Positions 25,149-35,140 of a stretch of DNA of 64,000 nt are shown one piece after another. Under the pieces are notes generated by a model that saw only the letters and a program-made list of their open reading frames with translations, was not told the DNA's origin and ran no database searches. Numbering within the stretch: position 1 is the stretch's first letter; every line of letters begins with the position of its first letter. The stretch covers positions 913,501-977,500 of the forward strand of contig NZ_JAWXYB010000018.1 in the NCBI RefSeq assembly GCF_033842475.1, in the 5' to 3' direction. This stretch comes from Acidiphilium acidophilum (GTDB taxonomy: Bacteria > Pseudomonadota > Alphaproteobacteria > Acetobacterales > Acetobacteraceae). The position numbers and the translations under genes are program-made.

Positions 25149-26089
25149 CAGAAATATCCGTCGCGTTTTTTCTTTTCCATCGCCGCGGAATCGTCATGGT
25201 CGATCAGGCGGCCCTGGCGTTCGGAGAGGCGCGAGGCGCTCATTTCGGCGATGATCGCGGCGAGGGTGGCGGCATCGGACTCCATGGCGGCGGTGAGCGG
25301 GTAGCAGCCGAGGGTGCGGAAGCGGATGCGACGCAATGCGGGGGTTTCGCCGGGGGAAAGGGGCAGGCGGTCGTCGTCGACCATGATCAATTGGCCGTTA
25401 CGGACCACGACCGGGCGTTCGGCGGCGAAATAAAGCGGCACGACCGGAATGTTTTCCTGCTCGATATAGGCCCAGATATCCGCCTCGGTCCAGTTCGAGA
25501 GCGGGAACACCCGCATGGTCTGGCCGGGGGCGAGGCTGGTGTTGAACAGGTTCCATAATTCGGGGCGCTGGGCCTTGGGGTCCCAGCCATGGCCTTCGGT
25601 GCGGACCGAGAAGATCCGTTCTTTGGCGCGGGATTTTTCCTCGTCGCGCCGGGCGCCGCCGAATGCCGCATCGAATTTCAGCTCGTCGAGTGCTGCTTTC
25701 AGCGTGTCGGTTTTCATGATTTTGGTGTAGGTCGAGGCGCCGTGATCGAACGGGTTGATGCCGCTGGCGGCGGCTTCGGCATTGGTGCGGACGATGAGGT
25801 GAAGTCCGAGACGGGCGACGGTTTCGTCGCGGAAGCGGATCATTTCGCGGAACTTCCAGCCGGTATCGACATGAAGCAGCGGAAAAGGCGGTTTGGCGGG
25901 GTAGAACGCCTTGAGGGCGAGGTGCAGCATCACCGAACTGTCCTTGCCGATCGAATAGAGCATCACCGGATTACGGAAACCGGCGACGGTTTCGCGGATG
26001 ATTTCGATGCTTTCGGCTTCGAGGGCGGCGAGATCGGCGCTGCGCGCGGGGGCGAGCGTGTCCGCGGGCAAAATTGTGGCGGAGGTCAT
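25148..26089 (-). CDS. cysD: Sulfate adenylyltransferase subunit 2
   Basis: CysD forms APS from ATP and sulfate with CysN. The 313-residue protein has the PP-loop [37 protein letters not shown], the substrate motif [12 protein letters not shown] and the C-terminal KKRDGYF typical of the family. It is the first gene of cysD-cysNC. Only about 40 bp separate its start from the terminator at 26131-26167, leaving little room for its own promoter. Confidence 0.95.
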   Translation of the reverse strand: MTSATILPADTLAPARSADLAALEAESIEIIRETVAGFRNPVMLYSIGKDSSVMLHLALKAFYPAKPPFPLLHVDTGWKFREMIRFRDETVARLGLHLIVRTNAEAAASGINPFDHGASTYTKIMKTDTLKAALDELKFDAAFGGARRDEEKSRAKERIFSVRTEGHGWDPKAQRPELWNLFNTSLAPGQTMRVFPLSNWTEADIWAYIEQENIPVVPLYFAAERPVVVRNGQLIMVDDDRLPLSPGETPALRRIRFRTLGCYPLTAAMESDAATLAAIIAEMSASRLSERQGRLIDHDDSAAMEKKKRDGYF

Positions 26090-26130
26090 GCGTGGGGTCC
26101 CGACTGCGTCATGCTGCGGCGTTGTGAGCG

Positions 26131-26167
26131 AAAACGCCCCCGGCCTGCAAGGGCCGGAGGCGTTTTT
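26131..26167. terminator. Terminator between degP-like gene and cysD
   Basis: AAAACGCC and GGCGTTTTT flank an inner stem CGGCC/GGCCG with loop TGCAAG. Both strands carry a T-run after the stem. For minus-strand transcription it ends the protease transcript and lies 42 bp before cysD, so it could also act as a cysD leader hairpin. Confidence 0.85.
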
Positions 26168-26236
26168 GGTGGATAATGGTCACCGGGCGGCATCGCCGGA
26201 GGATGGAATTCCCCGGCGATGCCACTGCGGAGCGGG

Positions 26237-27754
26237 TTATTTTTTCGCGCCGTCCTTGGGCAGCGGGATCGCGACGAAGATCGACTGACCGTCGCGCATG
26301 ATCCGCACCGCGACCGCCTTGGCGTGTTTGGACTTGGCGGCATCGATCGCGGAGACCGCCTGATTGGGGTCGGTCACGGTGGCGCTGCCGATGCCGACAA
26401 TGACATCGCCATCGCGCAGACCGGCCTGATCGGCCGGGGAGTCGGCGGTGACATGGGTGATCACGGCACCCTGAACGTCGCTCGGGATGCCGAGCTGCTG
26501 GTGCAGGGCCGGGGTGAGCTGCGAGAGGCTGAGACCGAGATCGGCCTTGCTGGTGTTCGAGGTCGAGTTATGCGGGGCATTGGGGTTGAAGGCCGCCTCG
26601 GCGTTTTTCGGGAATTTTTCGACCTGGATCGCAGCGGTCTTTTCATGGCCGTCGCGGATGTAGGTGACGTGGACGTCCTGACCCGGCTTGACCTCGGACA
26701 CTTCGAGGGCAAGGTCGCGCACGGTGTGGACGGTTTTGCCATCGACCTTGGTGATCACGTCGCCTGCCTTGAGTCCGGCCTTGGCGGCGGGGCCGTTCGG
26801 CACGGTCTCGGCGATCAGGGCGCCGTTGGCATGACCGTCATGGCTCGGCAGGTTCATCGCCGCCGCCATTTCGGGACTGATTTCCTGAATCTGGACGCCG
26901 ATGAAGCCGCGCGTGACGTGATGGTACTTGATCAGTTCGGTGGTGATGCGCTTGACCATATCCGACGGGATCGAGAAGCCGATGCCGACCGAGCCGCCGG
27001 TCGGGGTGAGGATCGCGGTGTTGACGCCGATCACCTCGCCCTTCTGGTTGAGCAGCGGCCCGCCGGAATTGCCCTCGTTGATCGGGGCGTCGACCTGGAT
27101 GAAACTATCGTACTGACCATCGCCGATGTCGCGCCCGAGGGCGGAGACCACGCCGGTGGTGACGGTTTCGGCAAGACCGAACGGATTGCCGATCGCGATG
27201 ACCCACTGGCCGGGGGTGACGTTGGCCGAGTCGCCGAGTTCGAGATAGGGGAAGGGCTTCGCGCGGTCGACCTTCAGCACGGCGAGATCGGTGCTCGGGT
27301 CGGTGCCGACGATGGTGGCGGGCAGGCGTTCACCATCCGAAAGGGTGACGAAAATCGACTTGGCGTTTTTGACGACGTGGTTGTTGGTGACCAGATAGCC
27401 CTTGGAGCTGATGAAGAAACCCGATCCCTTGGCTTCGACCGCCTGTGGCTGCTGCTGCTGCGGGAACGGGAAGGGGAACGGCATGCCGTTCATGCCGGGC
27501 GGCTGATGCTGGGCGACGTTGTGGACCTTGAGGTGCACCGTGACCGAAACCACGGCGGGCTTCACGATTTTCACCAGCGGGGCGAAGCTCTGGATGGGCT
27601 TGAAATCCTGCTGGACCTTCGCCGTCGCGTTCAGGGACTGATCGTCGGCGAAGGCGGGATGCAGCGAAATCATCGCCAGGGAGGTTCCGGCGAGGAGCAC
27701 GGCGGCGAAGGTCGCGATCCGTTGCGGCCGGCGTCGTGCGAGTTGGGGTGTCAT
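26237..27754 (-). CDS. Do/DegP family periplasmic serine protease
   Basis: HtrA-type protease and chaperone for envelope proteins. Signal peptide (about 1-36, ending HPAFA), Q-linker and Pro/Phe-rich insertion (PFPFPFPQQQQP), trypsin-like domain with His126 (TNNHVV), Asp156 (TDLAVL) and Ser230 (EGNSGGPL), then two PDZ domains (about 295-385 and 410-500). The 505-residue length fits DegP/MucD. Alone between pirin and cysDN on the minus strand. A weak heat-shock-type promoter is 90 bp upstream. Confidence 0.93.
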   Translation of the reverse strand: MTPQLARRRPQRIATFAAVLLAGTSLAMISLHPAFADDQSLNATAKVQQDFKPIQSFAPLVKIVKPAVVSVTVHLKVHNVAQHQPPGMNGMPFPFPFPQQQQPQAVEAKGSGFFISSKGYLVTNNHVVKNAKSIFVTLSDGERLPATIVGTDPSTDLAVLKVDRAKPFPYLELGDSANVTPGQWVIAIGNPFGLAETVTTGVVSALGRDIGDGQYDSFIQVDAPINEGNSGGPLLNQKGEVIGVNTAILTPTGGSVGIGFSIPSDMVKRITTELIKYHHVTRGFIGVQIQEISPEMAAAMNLPSHDGHANGALIAETVPNGPAAKAGLKAGDVITKVDGKTVHTVRDLALEVSEVKPGQDVHVTYIRDGHEKTAAIQVEKFPKNAEAAFNPNAPHNSTSNTSKADLGLSLSQLTPALHQQLGIPSDVQGAVITHVTADSPADQAGLRDGDVIVGIGSATVTDPNQAVSAIDAAKSKHAKAVAVRIMRDGQSIFVAIPLPKDGAKK

Positions 27755-27837
27755 TCAGATTTTCCTTCATGGTTCGCCGACGATGTATCGGCCGTGTCGT
27801 GTCGCTGAACAATCGAGCCCGTCGTCAGACGGTTGGT

Positions 27838-27866
27838 ATGGATGGTAAGGTTATTATCATTTCAAA
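27838..27866 (-). promoter_or_regulatory. Possible sigma-32-type promoter for the DegP-like gene
   Basis: On the minus strand TTTGAAA (27866-27860), 14 bases, then CCATCCAT (27845-27838). This resembles the heat-shock pattern CTTGAAA-N(11-16)-CCCCATNT with several mismatches. It is the best candidate in the 218-bp gap 27755-27972, but a chance match is possible. Confidence 0.25.
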
Positions 27867-27972
27867 CGCCGGACGGGAGCCCCTATGGTCTGATTTCGAA
27901 ACGGTTCGATCGCCATGCGTGCGATATAGGTGGAATTCTAAACGCGGGCAGGCCGCGCAGATGAAACTCGTT

Positions 27973-28701
27973 TCATCCGCGCACGTCGACAAGGACCAGT
28001 TCGGTTTCCGAAGGGCCGGCCTCGATCACGATTGCGCGCTCGTTGCTGATTGCGAGTCCGTCGCGCGGTTCGGCATGCACCGGATCGCCAACCCCGGAGG
28101 CAGACGCAACCGTGAATGAACCGACCGGCGCGACCAGATAGGCGGCGCGGCCCTCGGCGATCTGGTAGGTCGCGCGTTCGCCCGGCGCCAGACGCGCGGC
28201 CAGCACCGCGGCATCGGCATAGAGCGGCAACGCGCCGGCCTCGGCATCCCCCGGACGGCCCCCGGCAAGAATGTGCAGCCCCGATGACGTCGCACGGGGA
28301 AACTCCCGGCTCGCCCAGCCCGGCGCAACGCCGGTGCGGTCCGGCATGATCCAGATCTGGAACAGACGGGTCGCCTCGTCCTCCTCGTTATACTCGGCAT
28401 GGGTGATCCCGGTGCCGGCATGCATCACCTGCACGTCGCCCGCACGGGTGATGCCGTGATTGCCCAGATTGTCCTTATGGGTGATCGCGCCCTGCCGGAT
28501 GAAGGTGATGATCTCCATGTCCCGATGAGGATGCGGATCGAAACCGGTATGCGGGGCAATCTCGTCGTCATTCCAGACCCGCAACGCACCCCAGCCCATG
28601 CGCGAGCGATCATGATAATTACCGAAACTGAAATGATGATGCGCGTTGAGCCACTCGTTGCGGAAACTGCCGATGGTGGCGAAGGGACGTAATTCGATCA
28701 T
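27973..28701 (-). CDS. Pirin family bicupin (YhaK/quercetinase type)
   Basis: 242 residues with the pirin metal motif HTGFDPHPHRDMEIITFI and the second cluster HAGTGITHAEYNEE, which together hold a non-haem metal. Bacterial pirins open flavonoid rings or act in redox signalling; the substrate is unknown. ATG 28701 has GGAGG eight bases upstream. A likely promoter with a MarR-type palindrome is about 310 bp upstream, beyond a pair of hairpin repeats, and the gene just upstream is a MarR regulator. Confidence 0.9.
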   Translation of the reverse strand: MIELRPFATIGSFRNEWLNAHHHFSFGNYHDRSRMGWGALRVWNDDEIAPHTGFDPHPHRDMEIITFIRQGAITHKDNLGNHGITRAGDVQVMHAGTGITHAEYNEEDEATRLFQIWIMPDRTGVAPGWASREFPRATSSGLHILAGGRPGDAEAGALPLYADAAVLAARLAPGERATYQIAEGRAAYLVAPVGSFTVASASGVGDPVHAEPRDGLAISNERAIVIEAGPSETELVLVDVRG

Positions 28702-28769
28702 GGGAGACCTCCAGCGTTGTGCGGGTTTGCGGGGACGGCAAGGCGAAGCGAGGCAAAGACAGGCAAGGT

Positions 28770-28791
28770 CTTCTTTTTTGAAAAAAAGAAG
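28770..28791 (-). repeat. A/T hairpin repeat, copy 4 (reverse, paired with copy 5)
   Basis: Core TTCTTTTTTGAAAAAAAGAA within C...G, followed by GCAAAAAACTTTTTTG, so the tail points toward copy 5, 143 bp away. It lies in the pirin 5' region. Confidence 0.88.
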
Positions 28792-28934
28792 CAAAAAACT
28801 TTTTTGATCTGAGGCAGGGGCGGTGGGGACGGCACGGGCACAGGGAAACACTGTCTTGAATGAGACGTGGCAGGATCGCCGGGTTGGGCCGTGGGCGGCG
28901 GTTCCGGCACGCGCCAGACGAATCAGAGTTTTTT

Positions 28935-28958
28935 GCTTCTTTTTTGCAAAAAAGAAGC
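28935..28958 (+). repeat. A/T hairpin repeat, copy 5 (forward, paired with copy 4)
   Basis: GC-capped palindrome with core TTCTTTTTTGCAAAAAAGAA, preceded by CAGAGTTTTTT. Forms the right half of a tail-to-tail pair. Confidence 0.88.
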
Positions 28959-29001
28959 GCTTGTCTTTGCCTTAACTTCCCGATCTCCTCGCTCCAAATC
29001 A

Positions 29002-29042
29002 TTCGATATCGAACAATATAGGATGTCGGGCCGGAAGTTCAA
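29002..29042 (-). promoter_or_regulatory. Promoter with MarR-type operator upstream of pirin
   Basis: On the minus strand: -35 TTGAAC (29042-29037), 16-bp spacer, -10 TATATT (29020-29015), then the perfect palindrome TTCGATATCGAA (29013-29002) at the expected start site. The -35 box covers the stop codon of the MarR gene. A MarR repressor bound at the palindrome would block the start of transcription toward pirin. The 337-bp gap 28702-29038 holds this site and the two hairpin repeats, no other gene. Confidence 0.5.
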
Positions 29043-29491
29043 TCGGGGGTCGCGGCGGCGGTTCCGAGCTGACGGAGGAGGGTGCCGAGGCTGGCGAGGT
29101 CTTTGGCGGTGAGGCCGGACATGGCGGCGGCGATGTCGCGGGCGTGGCTGGGGAAGATGGTCTGGATGAAGGTTTGGCCCTGGGGGGTGAGGACGACGCG
29201 GACGCTGCGGCGGTCTTCGGGGCAGGCGACGCGTTCGACCAGGCTGCGTTTGACCAGTTTGTCGATCACGTCGGTGAGGTTGCCGGGGCTGGTGAGGATT
29301 TTGCGCGAGAGATCGCGCTGGGTGAGCGGGCCGAGGTGGAGCAGGGCTTCGAGGACGCCGAGTTGGGTGTGGGTGAGGCCGGCGGCGGCGAGGCGGGGGG
29401 CGGTGCGGGCGCTGACGGCGTGGGTGGCGCGCATCAGTTTGACGTAGGTGCGGATGGCGGCTTCGGTGGCTTCATCATCGACGCCGAACAT
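29039..29491 (-). CDS. MarR family transcriptional regulator
   Basis: 150 residues with a winged helix: dimerisation helices at both ends, recognition region LTQRDLSRKILTSPGNLTDVIDKL (about 56-79) and wing CPEDRRSVRVVLT (about 90-102). MarR proteins bind palindromes and release them with ligands. Its start is 7 bp after the stop of the universal stress protein, so they share a transcript, and a fitting palindrome sits just after its own stop in front of pirin. MarR-pirin pairs are known in other bacteria. Confidence 0.9.
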   Translation of the reverse strand: MFGVDDEATEAAIRTYVKLMRATHAVSARTAPRLAAAGLTHTQLGVLEALLHLGPLTQRDLSRKILTSPGNLTDVIDKLVKRSLVERVACPEDRRSVRVVLTPQGQTFIQTIFPSHARDIAAAMSGLTAKDLASLGTLLRQLGTAAATPD

Positions 29492-29498
29492 GGCCGGG

Positions 29499-30377
29499 TC
29501 AGCGGTTCATCAGCACGGCGATGCTGGCGTGTTCGAGGACGTGGCGGGTGACGCCGCCGAGGATGAGCTGGCGGAGACGGGAATGGGAATAGGCTCCCAT
29601 GGCGAGCAGGTCGGCTCCGTAATCGGTGACGGCGGCGAGCAGGCCGGCGCCGGCGTTGCGGTCGATCGCGCGGAATTCGGTGGCGTCGGCGGTGATGCCG
29701 TGGAGTTCGAGGAAGTCGGCGAGCTGGGCGGCATCGGGGCCTTGGCGCTGGTAGTCCGGCGAGTGGAAGATGCGGATTGCGGTGGCATCGGCGAGCCAGG
29801 GCAGGACCGAGGCGACGGCGGAGGCGCTTTCGGCGGTGCCGTTCCAGGCGATGGCGATGCGGGTGCCGAGGGTGGCGGGGATGCCGACCGGGGCGATCAG
29901 AGCGGGGCGGCCGGAATCGAACAGCACGGCGTGGAGTGCGTCGGCGGAGGCGACTTCCTCGGCGGATTTGGGGTGGGGGACCACGATGAGATCGGACAGG
30001 CGGGCTTCCCCGGCGACGAGTTCCTCCTCGCGCCCGACGATGGAGGAGAAACGGGCGGAGGCGGCGCGGACGGCACCGGATTCGGCGCGGAGCGGGGCGC
30101 CGACGGCGATGTTGCGGGCGGTGGTTTGCGTGGTGAACAGAGCGAGCAGGGCGCTGGCCTCGGTGTTGCCCTCCTTTTCGGTGCTCGCCATCATTTCCTC
30201 GATCATGGCGCCCGAGAGGCCTTCGCCGGCGAGGGGGGCGACGTCGCGCGTGTCGGTGCGGACGTGCAGCGCGTGGAGGTGGGCGCACCAGCGTTCGGCG
30301 AGCATCAGGGCGGTGGTCAGCGCGCCGGGGGCGGAGGCGATGCCGGCGAGGGGGAGCAGGATTTTACGGATCGCCAT
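29499..30377 (-). CDS. Universal stress protein with two UspA-type domains
   Basis: 292 residues made of two USP-like halves. The N-terminal half starts IRKILLPLAGIASA; the C-terminal half has RIAIAWNGTAESASAV and the nucleotide-binding type loop MGAYSHSRLRQLILGGVTRHVL (about 258-279) with ASIAVLM at the end. The loop keeps the G-x-x-x-S spacing roughly, so ATP binding is possible. It comes before MarR in the same operon and 40 bp after the mreB stop. Confidence 0.87.
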   Translation of the reverse strand: MAIRKILLPLAGIASAPGALTTALMLAERWCAHLHALHVRTDTRDVAPLAGEGLSGAMIEEMMASTEKEGNTEASALLALFTTQTTARNIAVGAPLRAESGAVRAASARFSSIVGREEELVAGEARLSDLIVVPHPKSAEEVASADALHAVLFDSGRPALIAPVGIPATLGTRIAIAWNGTAESASAVASVLPWLADATAIRIFHSPDYQRQGPDAAQLADFLELHGITADATEFRAIDRNAGAGLLAAVTDYGADLLAMGAYSHSRLRQLILGGVTRHVLEHASIAVLMNR

Positions 30378-30417
30378 GGGTGTGGTCCCTATGATGAACG
30401 CGGGGGTCGGTACGGGG

Positions 30418-31542
<1,125 letters not shown>

Positions 31543-31560
31543 TTAGCCTTTGGGCCGGTG

Positions 31561-31608
31561 CATAACAAGGCCGGAGCATAACAAGGCCGGAGCATAACAA
31601 GGCCGGGG
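31561..31608 (-). repeat. Three tandem 16-bp repeats upstream of mreB
   Basis: CATAACAAGGCCGGAG at 31561, 31577 and 31593 (last base changed in the third). It is about 100 bp before the mreB start in the 298-bp gap 31459-31756, which is otherwise empty apart from promoters expected for mreB and the divergent lipoprotein gene. Confidence 0.85.
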
Positions 31609-31756
31609 GCAGCGGGCCGTAAGGCTTGGTTACGCCGTGCCACGATGTCGACACGGCGCTGCCCTTACATTGCCGACATCAACAGGCCATACTGTTGCAA
31701 AGAATGAGACGTTATGAGACCGACTCATTCTGGTCGTTAAACAAGGAGAACAAGTC

Positions 31757-32011
31757 ATGACACGGATTTCGATACGCAAGCTGATGACACCGGTGCTGCT
31801 GGCGGGGCTCGCGCTCAGCCTCGCGGCGTGCGGCTATACGCCGGGTTCGCGCGCGCTTTCGGGCGGCGCGATCGGGGCGGGCACCGGGGCGATCCTGGGT
31901 GCTGCGACCGGTGGCTCGGCGGCGACGGGTGCGCTGATCGGCGGTGGTATCGGCGCGATCGGTGGTGCGGTGACCAATCCGAACACCATCAACCTCGGCC
32001 ATGCACCCTGA
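31757..32011 (+). CDS. Small glycine-zipper lipoprotein
   Basis: 84 residues. Signal peptide with lipobox LSLAAC (Cys at about 26), then a glycine zipper GGAIGAGTGAILGAATGG and ATGALIGGGIGAIGGAV. Such proteins insert in or link to the outer membrane and resemble the YMGG/OsmB type. AGGAG lies upstream of the ATG. Monocistronic, with a strong terminator. Confidence 0.88.
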   Translation: MTRISIRKLMTPVLLAGLALSLAACGYTPGSRALSGGAIGAGTGAILGAATGGSAATGALIGGGIGAIGGAVTNPNTINLGHAP

Positions 32012-32034
32012 GCCCCGGCTCGGCACGTAATAAT

Positions 32035-32062
32035 TAAAGGGGAGCTTCGGCTCCCCTTTTTT
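32035..32062 (+). terminator. Terminator after the Gly-zipper lipoprotein gene
   Basis: AAAGGGGAGC TTCG GCTCCCCTTTTTT: perfect stem with a UUCG tetraloop and T-run. Probably used also by the converging ndk. Confidence 0.94.
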
Positions 32063-32090
32063 GTGGAATGCGCCTTGTGGTGCGCGCGGA

Positions 32091-32513
32091 TCAGCCGACG
32101 ATTTCGGTGCCGGCGAAGAAGAAGGCGATTTCCTGGGCGGCGGCTTCGGGGGAGTCTGAGCCGTGGACGGAGTTGGCTTCGATATCCTCGGCGAATTCGG
32201 CGCGGATGGTGCCGGGGGCGGCTTTTTTCGGGTCGGTGGCGCCCATGATATCGCGGTTTTTCGCGATGGCGTTTTCACCGGCGAGGACCTGGACGACGAC
32301 GGGGCCGGAGGTCATGAACTGAACGAGGCCGCCGAAGAACGGGCGGGCCTGATGGGCGCTGTAGAAGGCTTCGGCCTGGGCGCGGGTGAGTTGCACGCGC
32401 TTCTGCGCGACGATGCGCAGGCCGGCTTCCTCGAATTTGGCGTTGATCCGCGCGGTCATGTTGCGGCGGGTCGCGTCGGGTTTGATGATCGAGAGCGTGT
32501 GTTCGATGGCCAT
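32091..32513 (-). CDS. ndk: Nucleoside diphosphate kinase
   Basis: Balances NTP pools by phosphate transfer through a His. 140 residues starting [17 protein letters not shown], with the catalytic His117 in NSVHGSDS and the KPMF-like loop replaced by the usual [13 protein letters not shown]. Typical length and order. It is divergent from the ABC-F gene, with 105 bp between starts. Confidence 0.96.
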   Translation of the reverse strand: MAIEHTLSIIKPDATRRNMTARINAKFEEAGLRIVAQKRVQLTRAQAEAFYSAHQARPFFGGLVQFMTSGPVVVQVLAGENAIAKNRDIMGATDPKKAAPGTIRAEFAEDIEANSVHGSDSPEAAAQEIAFFFAGTEIVG

Positions 32514-32618
32514 GTCGGGGTCTCTTTTCAGGAGTTCGGTTGGATTGTGTGGTTGCGCGGGGCCATAGCTTTCCCGCGCGGTATGGGCAAGCCCCGCGCT
32601 CTGCGATAGCAAGCGCGC

Positions 32619-34484
32619 ATGAGTCTCCTTCGGATAGAAAATCTCTCGTTCAGCATCGCGGGGCGCGCGCTGCTGGAGAATGCGGCGCTGACGATCGATC
32701 CGGGTCGCAAGATCGGGTTGATCGGGCGGAATGGCGCGGGCAAGTCGACGTTGCTGAAGCTGATCCTCGGCATTCACACGATGGATGGCGGGACGATCCG
32801 GCTCGCGAACCGGGCGCGGATGGGCTCGGTGGCGCAGGAGGCGCCGGCGGGGGATGTCACGCCGATCGAGGTGGTGCTGGCGGCCGATGCCGAGCGGTCG
32901 GCGCTGCTGGCGGAGGCGGAGCATGCCGCACCGGAGCGGCTGGGCGAGATCCACGACCGGTTGATCACGATCGATGCGGATAGCGCGGCCGCGCGGGCGG
33001 GGGCGATTCTGGCGGGGCTGGGGTTCGACGATCGGGCGCAGAACCAGCCGATGTCGAGCTTTTCCGGCGGATGGCGGATGCGGGTGGCGCTGGCGGCGGC
33101 GTTGTTCGCGGCACCTGATCTGTTGCTGCTCGACGAGCCGACCAATCATCTGGATCTCGAAGCGACGTTGTGGCTGGAGACCTGGCTGGCGCGGTTCGGC
33201 GGGGCGGTGCTGATGGTCTCGCATGACCGGGATTTACTGGATCGGGCGGTGGACAGTATCGCGCATCTCGATCGGGGGAAGATCACGCTGACGCCGGGCG
33301 GGTTTGCCGAGTTCGTGCGGATCAGGACCGAGCGCGCGGAGCAGCAGAACCGGGCGGCGGCGAAGATCGCCGAGCAGCGGGCGCATATGCAGAGCTATGT
33401 CGACCGGTTCCGGGCGAAGGCGAGCAAGGCGCGGCAGGCGCAGTCGCGGTTGAAGGCGCTGGCGAAGATGCCGATGATCGATACCATCGTGGAAGACAGC
33501 CCGACGCGGTTCAATTTTCCCGAGCCGAAGGAACTCTCGCCGCCGCTATTGTCGCTGGATCGGGTCTCGCTCGGATATGGCGAGCGGGTGGTGCTGTCCG
33601 GCGTGTCGCTGCGGATCGACATGGAGGACCGGATCGCGCTGCTGGGGGCGAACGGCAATGGCAAGTCCACGCTGGCGAAGGCGCTGGCGGGGCGGCTGGA
33701 GCCGATGAGCGGCAGCAGTTTTCGCACGCGGGGGATCACCGTGGGGTATTTCGCGCAGCATCAGGAGGATGACCTGCATCTTGACGATACCCCGCTGCTG
33801 CATCTGGCGCGGGTGTTGCCGAATGCGACGCCGACCCAGGTGCGGGCGCAGGCGGCACGGTTCGGGCTGGATGCGGCGCGGGTGGAAACCAAAGTGGGGC
33901 AGCTTTCGGGCGGCGAGAAGGCGCGGCTGCTGCTGGCGCTGGCGACGCGGGATGCGCCGCAGGTGTTGATCCTCGACGAGCCGACCAATCATCTGGATAT
34001 CGATGCGCGCGAGGCGCTGGTGCGGGCGCTGACCGATTTTCCCGGCGCGGTTATTCTGGTGACGCATGATACGCATCTGATCGATCTGGTCGCGGACCGG
34101 CTGATGCTGGTCTCGGGCGGGAAGGTTGAGGCTTACGACGATGATCTGGACGCGTATCGGCGGTTGATCACGCAGAAGACGGCGGGGGGTGGCGAGCGGA
34201 AATCTGCCCCGCAGACCCGGGAGGATCGCCGCGCACGGGCTGAGGCGCGCGAGGCGACCGCGCCGTTGCGCAAACGGGGGCGCGACGCCGAGAAGGCGAT
34301 CAAGGCGCTGGAGGCGGAAAAACGGCAGCTTGAGGCCAAGCTCGCGGATGCGGCTTTCTATGCGCGGGCGAAATCCGAGGAGATCACCGCGATTCAGTTG
34401 CGGCTCGGGGTGATCGGGGCGGAGATCGAGGCGGCGGAAGGGGTGTGGCTGGAGGTCGAGGCGGCGCTGGAGGCGGCGGGGTAG
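32619..34484 (+). CDS. ABC-F family ATPase (Uup/EttA-like)
   Basis: 621 residues with two ABC domains and no membrane part. Domain 1: Walker [13 protein letters not shown] (about 36-47), signature [14 protein letters not shown], Walker [13 protein letters not shown]. Linker with the P-site helices rich in Arg/Ala (about 230-290). Domain 2: [36 protein letters not shown] charged coiled-coil C-terminus (about 520-620) as in Uup/YheS. ABC-F proteins bind the ribosomal E site and relieve stalled translation. The vapC stop codon begins 6 bp after its end. Confidence 0.92.
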   Translation: MSLLRIENLSFSIAGRALLENAALTIDPGRKIGLIGRNGAGKSTLLKLILGIHTMDGGTIRLANRARMGSVAQEAPAGDVTPIEVVLAADAERSALLAEAEHAAPERLGEIHDRLITIDADSAAARAGAILAGLGFDDRAQNQPMSSFSGGWRMRVALAAALFAAPDLLLLDEPTNHLDLEATLWLETWLARFGGAVLMVSHDRDLLDRAVDSIAHLDRGKITLTPGGFAEFVRIRTERAEQQNRAAAKIAEQRAHMQSYVDRFRAKASKARQAQSRLKALAKMPMIDTIVEDSPTRFNFPEPKELSPPLLSLDRVSLGYGERVVLSGVSLRIDMEDRIALLGANGNGKSTLAKALAGRLEPMSGSSFRTRGITVGYFAQHQEDDLHLDDTPLLHLARVLPNATPTQVRAQAARFGLDAARVETKVGQLSGGEKARLLLALATRDAPQVLILDEPTNHLDIDAREALVRALTDFPGAVILVTHDTHLIDLVADRLMLVSGGKVEAYDDDLDAYRRLITQKTAGGGERKSAPQTREDRRARAEAREATAPLRKRGRDAEKAIKALEAEKRQLEAKLADAAFYARAKSEEITAIQLRLGVIGAEIEAAEGVWLEVEAALEAAG

Positions 34485-34487
34485 CGC

Positions 34488-34877
34488 TCAGGCGGGGATT
34501 GCGGCTTCGATATCCGTTCGGGCGAAGTCCGAGCCGACGAACAGCAGCGGGCAGTGGCGTGATTGGGCGAGTTCGTAGGCGAAGCAATCGCCGAAATTGA
34601 GGCCGGCGGGATGGATGCCTTTTCCCCATCGGCCGTAGGCGGATGCGACGCGCTGGGCCGCAGCCAGTGTAACCGGGACGATGATGAAGCCGAATTCGTC
34701 GATCAGGCGGGTCATTTCGGCGCCGCACTGGCGGCGTTCCGCGACGATCAGCGCTTCGGCGACGGTGCCCGCTGAAATTGCGATATCCGTTTCGGTGCGG
34801 AGTGCGGCGATGCAGGCTGAGGACAACGGTTCGTCCTGGATGATGGCCATCAGCGCCGAGGTATCGACGACGATCAG
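34488..34877 (-). CDS. vapC: VapC-type PIN-domain toxin (probable CTG start)
   Basis: PIN-domain ribonuclease toxin of 129 residues. The catalytic acids are Asp5 (LIVVDTSALM), Glu41 (GTVAEAL) and Asp97 (NFGDCFAYELA). The first ATG in frame is at 34850, but starting there loses Asp5. The only candidate that keeps it is CTG at 34877, overlapping the antitoxin TGA as CTGA; an in-frame stop lies five codons further upstream. Coupled re-initiation could serve this weak start. Confidence 0.85.
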   Translation of the reverse strand: MIVVDTSALMAIIQDEPLSSACIAALRTETDIAISAGTVAEALIVAERRQCGAEMTRLIDEFGFIIVPVTLAAAQRVASAYGRWGKGIHPAGLNFGDCFAYELAQSRHCPLLFVGSDFARTDIEAAIPA

Positions 34878-35131
34878 GCGGGCATTCCGTCGTCACCGTA
34901 AAGGAAATCCTGGCTGCGAGCGGCGCCCTGCTCCTGCCTCGCGCGGCTGGAAGCGGATCGGCGGAGGGAGTCGAGGAGTTCGGTACGGAACTCGGCGCTG
35001 GGGGAGGATTTGACCGCGACGAGCCGCACGGCGTCATGACCATGCCGGGTCAGGACGATATCGGCTCCTGCTTCGGCCTGGCGGACCAGAGCGGTCAGAC
35101 GTTTTTTGGCGTCGGAGACCGAGATTTTCAT
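34874..35131 (-). CDS. vapB: VapB/Phd-YefM type antitoxin
   Basis: 85 residues: N-terminal DNA-binding Phd fold MKISVSDAKKRLTALVRQAEAGADIVLTRHG (family pattern, in pieces) and a C-terminal toxin-binding tail rich in Ser, Arg and Gln, ending FLYGDDGMPA. It overlaps vapC by four bases. The ATG at 35131 is ten bases from a large palindrome that is a likely autoregulatory operator. Confidence 0.87.
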   Translation of the reverse strand: MKISVSDAKKRLTALVRQAEAGADIVLTRHGHDAVRLVAVKSSPSAEFRTELLDSLRRSASSRARQEQGAARSQDFLYGDDGMPA

Positions 35132-35140
35132 GACGAGAAA

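Noticed and set aside
23367-25304. 645-codon plus-strand frame opposite cysNC
   Set aside because: Low-complexity Gly/Asp/Val text, mirror of cysNC; no domain and no ribosome binding site.
28619-29002. Short ORFs with [10 protein letters not shown]- or FFFAKKNQK-like stretches (also near 19100, 21000, 41400, 45600)
   Set aside because: These arise by translating the A/T hairpin repeats; the repeated peptide is a by-product of the DNA element.
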